A stretch of DNA of 64,000 nucleotides from Mycolicibacterium aurum (GTDB lineage: Bacteria; Actinomycetota; Actinomycetes; Mycobacteriales; Mycobacteriaceae): positions 4,898,001 to 4,962,000 of the forward strand of contig LT549889.1 in the NCBI GenBank assembly GCA_900078775.1. The letters run 5' to 3'. Position 1 is the first letter of the stretch, and the number at the start of each line of letters is the position of its first letter. The position numbers were made by a program, and so were the translations under genes. Below the pieces are notes generated by a model. It was not told the origin of the DNA. It saw only the letters and a list, made by a program, of their open reading frames with translations, and searched no databases. Shown here one piece after another: positions 51,964-60,577 of this stretch.

Positions 51964-52656
51964 CTAGAGGTGTTTGCGGGCCTCACGTTTCGACAGACCG
52001 CTCAGCCGGTCCTCGCGTGCGGCCACGAAGTCCCGCACCCACTGCGGGTCGGTCCTGGCGTGCTGGCGCAGCGCCCAGCCGATGGCCTTGCGGATGAAGA
52101 AGTCGGGGTCTGCGGTGTTCGCGTCGATCGCGTCGGTGAGCAAGTCCCGGTCGGTGTGCTGCTTGGCCGCCAGCTGGGCGATGATCGCGGTGCGGCGCAG
52201 CCACCGGTTCGGGTCGGTGACCCATTCGACGATCGTCGGGCGCACTTGGTCGGGATGGGACAGCAGGATCGGGCCGATCAGGTTGGCGGCGATCTCGTCG
52301 ACGGTGTCCCACCACGCGCCGATCTCGATCAGCGTGCGGTACAGCGGGACCCGGGCCGGCGTCTGGTACGCCCGGTAGCGCCGGTGCCGAGCGAGTTGCA
52401 AGGCGGCGTAGTGCTCTTCGCGTCGGCCGGCGGTGGTGAACAACTGCCCGACGGTGGCATCGACGGAGCGTTCTGAACTCAGCGGATGCTCGTCGAAGAT
52501 AATGCGGCAGATGCTGCGCACCTCGGGGCGGCGGACACCGTGAAAGGGCATCACCGATTTCATATACCGCTGCATGTCGACCGCCCGCTCCGGGGCGCCG
52601 GCGGCGGCCAACTCGCGGCGAACCCGGGTGATCAGCTCATTGTCGGCGGTGTGCAC
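51964..52656 (-). CDS. AlkD-like DNA alkylation repair protein
   Basis: HEAT-repeat DNA glycosylase of 230 residues. Landmarks are MKSVMPFHGVRRPEVRSICR, EHYAALQLARHRRY, IGAWWDTVDEIAANLIGPIL with the Trp/Asp pair that contacts the damaged base, and FFIRKAIGWALRQHAR. It removes 3- or 7-alkylpurines. GTG start. It lies 17 bases after the desaturase-fusion gene stop on the opposite side, that is upstream of that gene's end, transcribed in the same direction. Confidence 0.9.
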   Translation of the reverse strand: MHTADNELITRVRRELAAAGAPERAVDMQRYMKSVMPFHGVRRPEVRSICRIIFDEHPLSSERSVDATVGQLFTTAGRREEHYAALQLARHRRYRAYQTPARVPLYRTLIEIGAWWDTVDEIAANLIGPILLSHPDQVRPTIVEWVTDPNRWLRRTAIIAQLAAKQHTDRDLLTDAIDANTADPDFFIRKAIGWALRQHARTDPQWVRDFVAAREDRLSGLSKREARKHL

Positions 52657-52673
52657 GGACCCAGATTAGGGGG

Positions 52674-54686
52674 CTATGCGTCGTAGTCGACCGATACCGT
52701 TGGGCTGGTCGGATGCGCCTGGCAGGTCAGCACGTATCCGGCGGCGAGTTCGGCGGCGCCGAGCGCGAAGTTCTGGTCCATCTCCACGGTGCCCCGCACG
52801 AGCTTGGCCCGGCAGGTGCCGCAGGCGCCGCCCAGGCAGGAATACGGCGCGTCGCCGCGGACCTGCAGTGCGCCCTCCAGAATCGAGTCACCGGCGGCGA
52901 GATCGACCGTGGCGCTTCGCCCGGAAAGCGTGAAAGTCACTGTGGCGGCTGCATAGTCACCGTCGCCGACATCGGTCGACGGGTAGCCGGTGAACAGCTC
53001 CAGATGGATACGGTCCGCCACTACACCGTGATCGATCAACGTCGCCCGCGCGGCCGAACTCATGTCGAGCGGACCGCAGAGGAACCATTCGTCGACCGTA
53101 TCCGGGTGCAGGGTGTCGCCCAGCCACTGCCGCAGCTTCTCGGTGTCGATCCGGCCGCGCAGTTCCGGGCTGTGCAGCGGCTCCTGGGACAGAACGTATT
53201 TGACCTCCAGCCGGTCGGCGTAACGCGACTCCAGTCGCGCCAGGTCCTGCCGGAACATCGTCGACTCCCGGGTGCGGTTGCCGTAGATCAGGGTGAACCG
53301 GCTCTCGGTCTCGATGGCCAGCACCGTCTCCAGGATCGACAGCACCGGGGTGATCCCGCTGCCGGCCACCAGACCGACGTAGTGCCGTCGGGCCAGCGGG
53401 TCCAGCGGTGCGCCGAACCGGCCGGTGGGGGTCATCAGCTCCAGCACGTCGCCGGCCTTGAGGTCCTCGGCCACGTAGGTCGAGAATGCGCCGCCCGGAA
53501 TGTGTTTCACCGCGATGCGCAGCTGGGCGCGGGTCGCGGGTGCGCAGATCGAGTAGCTGCGTCGGATCCCTTCAGCGCCCAGGACGGTGACGTGCTGACC
53601 GGGCTCGAACCGGAATGCATCGCGCAGTGCCTCGGGGACGGCGAAGGTCACCAGGGTGCTGTCGGCGGTGATCGGATCGACCGCGGCCACCGGGATCCGG
53701 TGTGCCACCGCGTGCGGGGCGCTGGACCGGGCCGGCGTGCGCACCGGCAGCAGCCGGGCGAGTCGACCGTTGAGCCGCTTCCATTCCCGGTACTCGCCCG
53801 CGTTCAGGTGTCGCCCGAACACCGTGGTGATCGCGGCCTCGCGGTCCAGGTAGGCCGCCTCGTTGCGGTCCCAGGTGTCGCGGTATCGGTAGAACGGCAC
53901 CGAGGGGTGTAGATGATGCACCAGGTGGTAGTTCTGTGACAGCATCAGCGGGGTGTAGAGCCACTCCATGCCGACCCGGGCCCGGGTGGCCCCGTACCGG
54001 TTCTGTCTCTGGGTGTCGGCCAACCCGTGATGCGGCAGCCAGTCGAACCACCACACCAGCAGGACGAGTCCGATCCGCTGCGGGATCAGGAACACCACCG
54101 CCAGCGTCCAGAAGTGCCCGGACGCGATCGCGACGGTGAGCCCAACCAGGCTCAGGATCAGCATCCCGACGGTCTCGGCGACTTCGGGCTTGGGTCGGCT
54201 GCGCGCGGTGCGCAGGATGAACGGGCCGTACAGCAACTCCGGGAACGGCCACCGCAACGGCATCTGCCACCACCGGGAGTGCGAGGCCCAGGCGTCGGGG
54301 TCGTGCTCGTCGTCATTGGCGTGCCGGTGGTGCTCGATGTGCACGAACGCGTAGGTGGGGAACGAGATGATCGGCACCACCAAAATGAAGGCCAATCGCC
54401 CGACCATGGTGTTGACCCACCGGGTGCTGCTCACCGCGTAGTGGATGGCGTCGTGGCTGACAGTGAACATCACGAAGATCACCGCGGCGTTGACCCCGAC
54501 GGTGCCCGCAGTCGGCCACCAGCCCTGTAGGTAGCCGACCGTGGACGCCAGGAACGCCGACCAGCCGGCCAGGAGCAGCGCGACGGTCGGCACGGCCAGT
54601 CGCGGGACCCGGGCACCCGGATCCGGCAGCGGGTGGCGTTCCGGTGCGGTGCGGGTGGACTCTTCGACTGCTGCGGTGATCGTCAT
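52674..54686 (-). CDS. Fatty-acid desaturase/hydroxylase fused to ferredoxin reductase and ferredoxin
   Basis: Three-part protein of 670 residues. Residues ~30-330 form a membrane di-iron domain with histidine boxes SHDAIHY (78-82), HIEHHRHAN (116-122) and NYHLVHHLHP. Then comes an FNR-like flavin/NAD(P)H domain (RRSYSICAPATRA, GLVAGSGITPVLSILE, WFLCGPLDMSSA). Last is a plant-type 2Fe-2S domain (YSCLGGACGTC and VLTCQA). The one chain therefore holds its own electron supply for oxidising a lipid or alkyl chain. Mycobacteria usually keep these as separate genes (for example DesA3 with Rv3230c). ATG after GGGAGCCCTC. Divergent from a PucR-type regulator. Confidence 0.9.
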   Translation of the reverse strand: MTITAAVEESTRTAPERHPLPDPGARVPRLAVPTVALLLAGWSAFLASTVGYLQGWWPTAGTVGVNAAVIFVMFTVSHDAIHYAVSSTRWVNTMVGRLAFILVVPIISFPTYAFVHIEHHRHANDDEHDPDAWASHSRWWQMPLRWPFPELLYGPFILRTARSRPKPEVAETVGMLILSLVGLTVAIASGHFWTLAVVFLIPQRIGLVLLVWWFDWLPHHGLADTQRQNRYGATRARVGMEWLYTPLMLSQNYHLVHHLHPSVPFYRYRDTWDRNEAAYLDREAAITTVFGRHLNAGEYREWKRLNGRLARLLPVRTPARSSAPHAVAHRIPVAAVDPITADSTLVTFAVPEALRDAFRFEPGQHVTVLGAEGIRRSYSICAPATRAQLRIAVKHIPGGAFSTYVAEDLKAGDVLELMTPTGRFGAPLDPLARRHYVGLVAGSGITPVLSILETVLAIETESRFTLIYGNRTRESTMFRQDLARLESRYADRLEVKYVLSQEPLHSPELRGRIDTEKLRQWLGDTLHPDTVDEWFLCGPLDMSSAARATLIDHGVVADRIHLELFTGYPSTDVGDGDYAAATVTFTLSGRSATVDLAAGDSILEGALQVRGDAPYSCLGGACGTCRAKLVRGTVEMDQNFALGAAELAAGYVLTCQAHPTSPTVSVDYDA

Positions 54687-54805
54687 GAGGGCTCCCGGGG
54701 TCGCGGATGTCGGCAACGATAAGAATCGTGAGCACCAAAATCGACGTGTCCACGACATCAAACTGCGGCTCTGATTTGTCTCCCGGGAACAAGTAAGGTG
54801 CCCGC

Positions 54806-56035
54806 ATGGAACATTCCCCGGACCGTTCGGTGGCCGCATCGGCGGCGACCGTCGTCGCTCGGCTCACCGACACCCTCGATGCGGTCACCGTGCGGACCCA
54901 GCGGGTGCTGGTCGGGGAGGTCGCCGAACTGCGCGGGGACGCCCAATTGGTGCAACTGCTGCGCGACAACGTCGCCGCCAATATCGACACCGTCTTCTCC
55001 GCGATCAGGCACGGCATCCCGGTGGAGCACGTCGAGGCGCCGACGGCGGCCCTGGAGTACGCCCGGCGGCTGGCCCAACGCAATGTGCCGGCCAACGCGT
55101 TGGTGCGCGCCTACCGCCTCGGCCATCAGGAGGTGCTCAAGATTCTGCTTGAGGAGATCCGCACGGCCGAATTCGATGAGGCGCGCCGGCTCGACGTGTT
55201 CGACGAGATCCTCGCGGTGACCTTCCGCTACATCGACTGGATCACCCAGCAGGTGCTCAGCACCTACCAGCAGGAGTACGACCGCTGGCAGCAGAGCCGG
55301 AACCGCCTGCAGGCCGACGAGATTCGCGCCGTTCTGGACGGTGACGACCAGGTGGACATCGACGCGACATCGGCGGCGCTGCGTTACCCGCTCCGGCGGA
55401 CCCATCTGGCGCTGGTGTTGTGGTGTGAGAACGCCGCCGACGACACCCTGGCGGTCATGGAGCGGTATGTGCACGATTACGCGGCGGCCGTCGACACCGG
55501 CGAACGCGCACTGTTCGTGCCGGCGGACAGATTGACCGGGTGGGCGTGGATCCCGGTGTCCGAGCAGTTCCCGCCGGCACCGGACCACCCGGTGTTACGG
55601 GTCGCGGTGGGCCGCCCGTTGCCGGGGGTGTCCGGGTTTCGGCGCTCACACCGCCAGGCCCAACTCACCCGGGCGGTGATGCTCTCGGCAGGCGCACAGC
55701 GGCCGGTGAGCGCCGCCGAGCCGGGGGTGGTGCTGGCCGGGCTGGCCGGGCACGACCTGGGCGAGGCGCGGGCCTGGGTGGCCGAGGTGCTGGGGCCACT
55801 GGCGTCGAATGGTGAAGGGGACGCCCGGTTACGGGACACCCTGCGGGTATTCCTGCGCGCCGGGTCGAGTTTCAAGGCCGCCGCCGCGCAACTGCACCTG
55901 CACTTCAATTCGGTGAAGTACCGGGTCTCCCGCGCCGTCGAACGCCGTGGCCGGCCCATCACCGAGGACCGGCTCGACGTGGAAGTCGCTCTGCTGCTGT
56001 GCCATTGGTTCGGCGACGCCGTACTGTCCGGCTGA
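54806..56035 (+). CDS. PucR-type helix-turn-helix regulator
   Basis: Regulator of 409 residues. The N-terminal all-helical region (residues ~20-165, with EEIRTAEFDEARRLDVFDEI and YIDWITQQVLSTYQQEYDRW) is an RsbR-like sensor fold. The C-terminal PucR helix-turn-helix is LRVFLRAGSSFKAAAAQLHL with FNSVKYRVSRAVERRG. It is divergent from the desaturase-reductase fusion across ~119 bases, the obvious target. Its stop meets the convergent yigZ gene within five bases. Confidence 0.88.
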   Translation: MEHSPDRSVAASAATVVARLTDTLDAVTVRTQRVLVGEVAELRGDAQLVQLLRDNVAANIDTVFSAIRHGIPVEHVEAPTAALEYARRLAQRNVPANALVRAYRLGHQEVLKILLEEIRTAEFDEARRLDVFDEILAVTFRYIDWITQQVLSTYQQEYDRWQQSRNRLQADEIRAVLDGDDQVDIDATSAALRYPLRRTHLALVLWCENAADDTLAVMERYVHDYAAAVDTGERALFVPADRLTGWAWIPVSEQFPPAPDHPVLRVAVGRPLPGVSGFRRSHRQAQLTRAVMLSAGAQRPVSAAEPGVVLAGLAGHDLGEARAWVAEVLGPLASNGEGDARLRDTLRVFLRAGSSFKAAAAQLHLHFNSVKYRVSRAVERRGRPITEDRLDVEVALLLCHWFGDAVLSG

Positions 56036-56040
56036 CGCCG

Positions 56041-56658
56041 CTACCGCCAGACGTGACCCGCCGGCACCAACTGCACTGCACCGGAGGTGATCTCGGCGAC
56101 CGCCGACTCCAGCAAGGTCGGATTGTCGGTCGTCACGGTGAGAGTGGCCCGCTCGGCATAATTGACGTCGACCACCTCGATACCCCGGCGGCGCAGCTCG
56201 GCCTCCACCCAGCCGGCCGTGGCGTGCTGCACCGCGAGCCGGAACAGCTGGGCGCGCACCCGCGGCCGTAGCTCGACAAATTCCAGCGCAGCGATCACGG
56301 TGCCCGAGTAGGCGCGGACCAGACCGCCGGCCCCCAGTTTGATTCCGCCGTAGTACCGCGACACCACCGCCGCCACGTTCACCAGGCCACGCCCGTGCAG
56401 GGCGGCCAGGATCGGGGCGCCGGCGGTGCCACCGGGTTCGCCGTCGTCGGAGAACTGCTCGATCCGGCTCTCCTCCTCCTCGCCGATGACGCAGCCGTAG
56501 CAGTGGTGGCCGGCCCCGCGTTCGAGCTCGCGGACCTCGGTCAGGAACGCGGTGAACGCGGCCTCGGAGTCCACCCGGCGCACGCGGGCGATGAAGCGGG
56601 ACTTCTTGATGAGCTCCTCGGCGTGCGGCCGGGCGTCGGCGGCCAGCGAGAAGAGCAT
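56041..56658 (-). CDS. YigZ/IMPACT-family protein
   Basis: Protein of 205 residues with the IMPACT domain: IKKSRFIARVRRV, HHCYGCVIGEE, SDDGEPGGTAGAPILAAL and VVSRYYGGIKLGAGGLVRAY. Eukaryotic IMPACT regulates Gcn2; the bacterial role is unsettled, possibly linked to translation or nucleic-acid binding. Full family length. Confidence 0.93.
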   Translation of the reverse strand: MLFSLAADARPHAEELIKKSRFIARVRRVDSEAAFTAFLTEVRELERGAGHHCYGCVIGEEEESRIEQFSDDGEPGGTAGAPILAALHGRGLVNVAAVVSRYYGGIKLGAGGLVRAYSGTVIAALEFVELRPRVRAQLFRLAVQHATAGWVEAELRRRGIEVVDVNYAERATLTVTTDNPTLLESAVAEITSGAVQLVPAGHVWR

Positions 56659-56693
56659 CGCAGCACTATATGCGTGTCGAGAAGCCGCGTGGA

Positions 56694-57866
56694 TCAGGTC
56701 TCGTCGGCCAGCTTGTGACGGTCCTGATGTGCGCCGGGCGCGTCCGGGTCGTCGTCCTGGTGGTCGAGTTGGCGCTGTTCGACGCGCTGCTCCTCGGTGA
56801 CCTCGGTGGCGTCCTCGGGCACCGACTCCCGGCGATGCTTCTCCACCACGTCCGGGGCCACCTCGCGGGTGGCCATACCGCCGGTGCGGCCCTGGTCGGT
56901 GGGTCCGGGTGGGGGTGTCTGATCAGTCATGGGCACCGGATGCCCCACCGAGGAGCTTCCCAAGCGTGATTCGCGGTACCGGCGTGGAACGGTCCAGTGC
57001 CGGCCGAACTCCTCGTTGAAGTACTCCGGATCGAACGGGCTGTCCCCGGCGGCGGGAAAGCTGGTCAGCTCGCCGAACACCACCCGCCCGCCCACGTAGT
57101 ACAGATCGACGCGGACGAAGTCGGTCTCGGCCCCCAGACGTTCGGCGATACCGATCATCTCGGCCAGTTGCGGAGGTTTCCCGGGCCGCGGGGTGGCCCA
57201 CGGCGGCCCGCCGCGCAGCGGTAGGTGCTCCCAGTCGGGCCGGAAGAAATCCTGGGTGCGCCGACCGAACCGGCCGCCGTCGACCTGAACGTAGGCGCAT
57301 CGGCCGTGGAAGACGAAGAACTTGTAGTCATCGGGGATCGCCCCGTCGGCGTCGGTTAGCAGTTCCTCGACGATGACCCGCCGCGGTACCCGCCCGTACA
57401 CCCACTCCCGGTTCGGTCCCCGACCGTAGAGTTGGGCCACCCACCCTCGCCCGATCCGCACGATGTCCCGCCGATCCGCGAATTCCGGCCGGACATGCCG
57501 GTAGGACCAGTCGCCGGGTTCGCTGGGCAGCCGCGCGTCGACCGGGGCATCTTCGGAGACCACGATGACCGCGCCGCTGCCGTGTGTGGGCTTCACCACG
57601 AATGTCGCGGGCAGTGCCGCGGTGTAGAGCTCCGACGGGTCGTCGGCGAGTGCGTAGAGCTTCGGAAGATATTGGTGCCCAACCATTCTCGCGATGTAAT
57701 CGCGCACCGCGGCCTTGTCCGCGAACGTCACCACGAGATCGCGGTGGTCGCGCAGCATCTTGTAGCGCACCTTGTCCCGGAATGTGCGCGGATCGCGGGT
57801 GCGCCACAACCGCACCGCGCGCACGAGACGGCTGCGTTCACGCCGGCTGACGTGCGCAGATCCCAT
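56694..57866 (-). CDS. TupA-like ATP-grasp protein with charged C-terminal tail
   Basis: ATP-grasp amidoligase-like protein of 390 residues. The N-terminal ~310 residues carry the fold: FVVKPTHGSGAVIVVSE (ATP-grip), WVYGRVPRRVIVEELL, DYKFFVFHGRCAYVQVDGGR and ADFVRVDLY-like TDFVRVDLYYVGG. TupA-type enzymes link amino acids in teichuronopeptide-like polymers. After WTVPRRYRE a ~75-residue disordered tail follows, full of Glu, Asp, Gln and His. A Met near the tail start (56930) has no ribosome site, so a fusion is preferred over a separate gene. Confidence 0.8.
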   Translation of the reverse strand: MGSAHVSRRERSRLVRAVRLWRTRDPRTFRDKVRYKMLRDHRDLVVTFADKAAVRDYIARMVGHQYLPKLYALADDPSELYTAALPATFVVKPTHGSGAVIVVSEDAPVDARLPSEPGDWSYRHVRPEFADRRDIVRIGRGWVAQLYGRGPNREWVYGRVPRRVIVEELLTDADGAIPDDYKFFVFHGRCAYVQVDGGRFGRRTQDFFRPDWEHLPLRGGPPWATPRPGKPPQLAEMIGIAERLGAETDFVRVDLYYVGGRVVFGELTSFPAAGDSPFDPEYFNEEFGRHWTVPRRYRESRLGSSSVGHPVPMTDQTPPPGPTDQGRTGGMATREVAPDVVEKHRRESVPEDATEVTEEQRVEQRQLDHQDDDPDAPGAHQDRHKLADET

Positions 57867-57966
57867 CCGATCAGGCTACGGCGGGGGGCGCGGCTCACGT
57901 TTCCGTATCGTCAGAACCGGGCACATCAGCTATCCGATCACGGACACGACACGGTTCGAGGAGAGC

Positions 57967-59079
57967 ATGGCCGACCATCCCACCTTCGGCGTCGAGGAGG
58001 AGTTCCTTCTCGTCGACCCGGACTGCGGCGAGCCCGTCCCACTCAACACCCGGGTGGCCGTGCTCGCCGAGGACGACGGTGTCGACCTCCAGCTCGAATT
58101 GACCAGCTGTCAGGTCGAAACCGCGACCGAGGTGGCCGACAACGTCGAGGATCTGCGCGCCCAGCTCACCCGTCTGCGCCGGATCACCAGCGTCGCGGCG
58201 GACAAGGCCGGCGCCCGGCTGCTGGCTTCCGGACTGCCCCCGACGGTGCCCCATCGGTTCCCGATCACCGACGCCGAGCGCTACGCGCGGATCGCGGACC
58301 GATTCGGCATGATCGCGCACGAGCAGGGGATCTGCGGCTGTCATGTGCACGTCGCGGTCCCGGACCGGGAGGCGGCGATCCGGGTGAGCAACCGGCTCCG
58401 GCCGTGGCTGCCGCTGCTGCTCGGACTGACCGCCAACTCCGCGATCTACCGCAACGCCGACAGCGGCTATGCCAGCTTCCGGCAGGTGCTGTGGTCGCGG
58501 TGGCCCAGCGCGGGCCCGCCCCCGCACTTCGACTCCGCCGCGGACTACGACGCCGCGGTGCAGCGCATGCAGGACATCGGCGCGATGCTCGACGACGGCA
58601 TGGTCTATTGGGACATCCGGCCGTCGGCCAACTTCCCGACCGTCGAGGTGCGGGTGGCCGATGTGCCCGCCACCGTCGCCGATACCGTGCTGCACGCCAC
58701 CCTGACCCGTGCCGCGGTGATGACGGCCCTGGACGAGGAGCAGCGCGGCGAACCCGTCCCCGATATCCGGGCACATGAACTCGCGGCCGCCTACTGGAGT
58801 TCGGCGCGCTACGGGCTCGACGGGCCGGCGGTGGACCCGTTCTCCGCCAACGGGGACCACACCGCTCCCGCCGTGGACCTGCTGGGCGCCCTGATCGACC
58901 GGGTCGCTCCGGCGCTGCGCACGGTCGGCGACTACGAGTTCGTCCGCGACGGGCTGGGCCGGCTACTGGAACGCGGCAACGGGGCGCAACGGCAGCGCGC
59001 CGCCTGGCAGCGCCGCGACGAGATCTCCGACGTCATCGATGCGGTGGCCACCGCGACGGTGGAAGACTGCGACGACTAG
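57967..59079 (+). CDS. YbdK-type carboxylate-amine ligase
   Basis: Ligase of 370 residues of the glutamate-cysteine-ligase 2 family: FGVEEEFLLVDPDCGEPVP at the start, LQLELTSCQVETATEV, GICGCHVHVAVPDREAAI and PSANFPTVEVRVADV. Mycobacteria make mycothiol rather than glutathione, and the M. tuberculosis homologue (Rv0433) has no settled substrate, so a glutathione role should not be assumed. CGAGGAGAGC precedes the ATG at 57967. The DCC protein gene follows after nine bases. Confidence 0.9.
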   Translation: MADHPTFGVEEEFLLVDPDCGEPVPLNTRVAVLAEDDGVDLQLELTSCQVETATEVADNVEDLRAQLTRLRRITSVAADKAGARLLASGLPPTVPHRFPITDAERYARIADRFGMIAHEQGICGCHVHVAVPDREAAIRVSNRLRPWLPLLLGLTANSAIYRNADSGYASFRQVLWSRWPSAGPPPHFDSAADYDAAVQRMQDIGAMLDDGMVYWDIRPSANFPTVEVRVADVPATVADTVLHATLTRAAVMTALDEEQRGEPVPDIRAHELAAAYWSSARYGLDGPAVDPFSANGDHTAPAVDLLGALIDRVAPALRTVGDYEFVRDGLGRLLERGNGAQRQRAAWQRRDEISDVIDAVATATVEDCDD

Positions 59080-59088
59080 GGAGGGCAG

Positions 59089-59523
59089 ATGAACGCCACA
59101 CCGAACGCACCGATCCTGCTGTACGACGGGGTATGTGGGGTGTGCAACAGTGCGGTGCGCACCATTCTGCGGTTCGACCACCGCGGCACGCTGCGATTCG
59201 CCGCCCTCGACAGCGACGTCGCCCGCGACATCATCACCCGGCACCCGCGCCTGGAAGGGCTGGATTCGGTTGTGTTCGTGCGTAATCCGAATCGGCCGGA
59301 CGAAACCGTGAGCACCGAGACCACCGGCCTGCTGGAGGTGGCCGACTATCTGGGCGGGTACTGGAAGCTGGCCCGCGCGGCGCGGGTGGTCCCGGCGTTC
59401 GTCCGCGACCGGTTGTACGCCGCGTTCGCCGCGGTGCGCTATCAAGTCGGCGGCCGATATGACTCCTGCCCGATCCCGCCGCCCGAGGTGCGCAGCCGAT
59501 TCCTGGACGCGAGCTACGGCTGA
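59089..59523 (+). CDS. DCC-family (DUF393) thiol-disulfide oxidoreductase-like protein
   Basis: Protein of 144 residues with the DCC hallmark LLYDGVCGVCNSAVRTIL near residue 10 (Asp-Gly-x-Cys-x2-Cys). The rest has the usual FAALDSDVARDII and ETTGLLEVADYLGGYW. A redox function is assumed from the CxxC, not shown. GGGAGGGCAG precedes the ATG. It is probably co-transcribed with the YbdK-type ligase. Confidence 0.9.
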   Translation: MNATPNAPILLYDGVCGVCNSAVRTILRFDHRGTLRFAALDSDVARDIITRHPRLEGLDSVVFVRNPNRPDETVSTETTGLLEVADYLGGYWKLARAARVVPAFVRDRLYAAFAAVRYQVGGRYDSCPIPPPEVRSRFLDASYG

Positions 59524-59590
59524 GGAAACAAACGCGCGGTCCGCCCTGTTACACCCCACAGGATTACGAAAACGGGAAGAGGCGAGATCG

Positions 59591-59812
59591 GTGAAGAAGC
59601 TCGGAATCGGTTTGGTGGGCGGGATCGTCGGCGCATTGTCGGCGGCGGTGATCGGCTTCGCGGGCCCGGCCCAGGCCGCGGTGGACGTGCACGATGTCGT
59701 TGCCCTGAGCCCGGGTTCCGGCGTCTACGACAACGACAGTAACTACCCGTGGCGGGATCAGCTGTTCCCCCGGGTGAAGGTGCCGCGCGTGGATACCTCG
59801 GTACGCAACTAG
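59591..59812 (+). CDS. Small secreted protein, 73 residues
   Basis: Signal peptide (LVGGIVGALSAAVIGFAG, cleavage after AQA near residue 29) followed by a short mature peptide (VDVHDVVALSPGSGVYDNDS ... VPRVDTSVRN) without Cys. GTG start after GAAGAGGCGAGATCG. I do not recognise a family. A strong hairpin follows the stop. Confidence 0.65.
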   Translation: MKKLGIGLVGGIVGALSAAVIGFAGPAQAAVDVHDVVALSPGSGVYDNDSNYPWRDQLFPRVKVPRVDTSVRN

Positions 59813-59823
59813 TACCCGGACAC

Positions 59824-59874
59824 ACGACAGCGGTCGCAGCAGAACCATACGGTTCCCGCTGCGACCGCTGTCGT
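59824..59874. terminator. Bidirectional terminator hairpin
   Basis: Perfect 17-base stem ACGACAGCGGTCGCAGC / GCTGCGACCGCTGTCGT around a 17-base loop that can itself pair (GAACC/GGTTC). It lies between two convergent small secreted-protein genes and can serve both. Confidence 0.85.
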
Positions 59875-59892
59875 TGTGAGAGGCGCTACCGG

Positions 59893-60147
59893 CTACAGGA
59901 TGCCGATGCCGCCGTAACCTCCGTAGCCCCAGGGCCACATGCCCCACTGGGTCTCCCCGAGCTGCCCGGGGGAGCTGGTGATCTGGGCGTTGCCCGGGCT
60001 CTGGCAGACGGTGCTGGTGCCGGAGACGATGTTGCCGGCGTTGGTGCAGTTGGTGGGTTCGGCCGAAGCCGATGGGGCGGCGATGATCGCGCCGGCGGCG
60101 CCCGCGGCGGCGAGCAGGGCGGCGGTGGTCCAACGTGAGTTGATCAC
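59893..60147 (-). CDS. Small secreted protein with a Cys pair, 84 residues
   Basis: Signal peptide (TTAALLAAAGAAGAIIAAPS, cleavage after ASA) and a ~55-residue mature chain: EPTNCTNAGNIVSGTSTVCQ with two Cys, then Trp/Gly/Tyr-rich QWGMWPWGYGGYGGIGIL. The GTG start follows AAGGAAAGGGATCCCT. It resembles the small Cys-pair secreted peptides common in mycobacteria; the role is unknown. Confidence 0.7.
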   Translation of the reverse strand: MINSRWTTAALLAAAGAAGAIIAAPSASAEPTNCTNAGNIVSGTSTVCQSPGNAQITSSPGQLGETQWGMWPWGYGGYGGIGIL

Positions 60148-60199
60148 AGGGATCCCTTTCCTTGAATGGGTGAAGCGAACTGGTTGATTACCGCTGGAC

Positions 60200-60577
60200 T
60201 CAGAGGATGTCGACGTCGCCATCGCTGTCGACATCGCCGCAGCGAATGCGCGCGTCCTGCAGCGGTTTCCGGATGTTCTTCAGTTCCGCAGCGGTCTGCG
60301 GGTTTGCGGTGAAGTACTCGTCGACCTTCGCCTCGATCTCGTTGTGCGGCAGACCGTGCAGGCCGGTGAAGAAGTTGTTGGCCTCGGGGTGGGTGAACAG
60401 GTAGGCCGAGGTGGCCGCGGAGACGCCGGAGTTGATCCCGGCCAGATCGGCGGCGGTGCAGTTCGGCGGCGGGACGGGCTCGGCGAACGCGGTGGGGAGG
60501 GCGGCGAACAGCGTCGCGCCGGTGAATGCGCCGGCTCCCAGGATTCCGGCGACCGTGCGGCGGACATTGAGCGACAT
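60200..60577 (-). CDS. Haemophore-like secreted protein (MHB domain)
   Basis: Secreted protein of 125 residues: signal peptide (AGILGAGAFTGATLFAALP, cleavage after AFA), then the MHB helical pattern with Cys at NCTAADLAGI and ARIRCGD, and YLFTHPEANNFF and VDEYFTANPQTAAELKNI between. The tail is acidic (GDVDSDGDVDIL). It is the second Rv0203-like protein in the window. GAAGGAGCCGCACA precedes the ATG. It lies 52 bases upstream of the Cys-pair peptide gene on the same strand. Confidence 0.82.
   Translation of the reverse strand: MSLNVRRTVAGILGAGAFTGATLFAALPTAFAEPVPPPNCTAADLAGINSGVSAATSAYLFTHPEANNFFTGLHGLPHNEIEAKVDEYFTANPQTAAELKNIRKPLQDARIRCGDVDSDGDVDIL

Noticed and set aside
56694..56930. Separate small gene for the charged tail of the ATP-grasp protein
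   Set aside because: The internal ATG at 56930 has no ribosome site and the frame is continuous with the upstream domain.
57967..59079. Glutathione synthesis via the glutamate-cysteine-ligase-like protein
   Set aside because: No glutathione synthetase is nearby and mycobacteria use mycothiol; the YbdK family is not established as a glutathione enzyme here.
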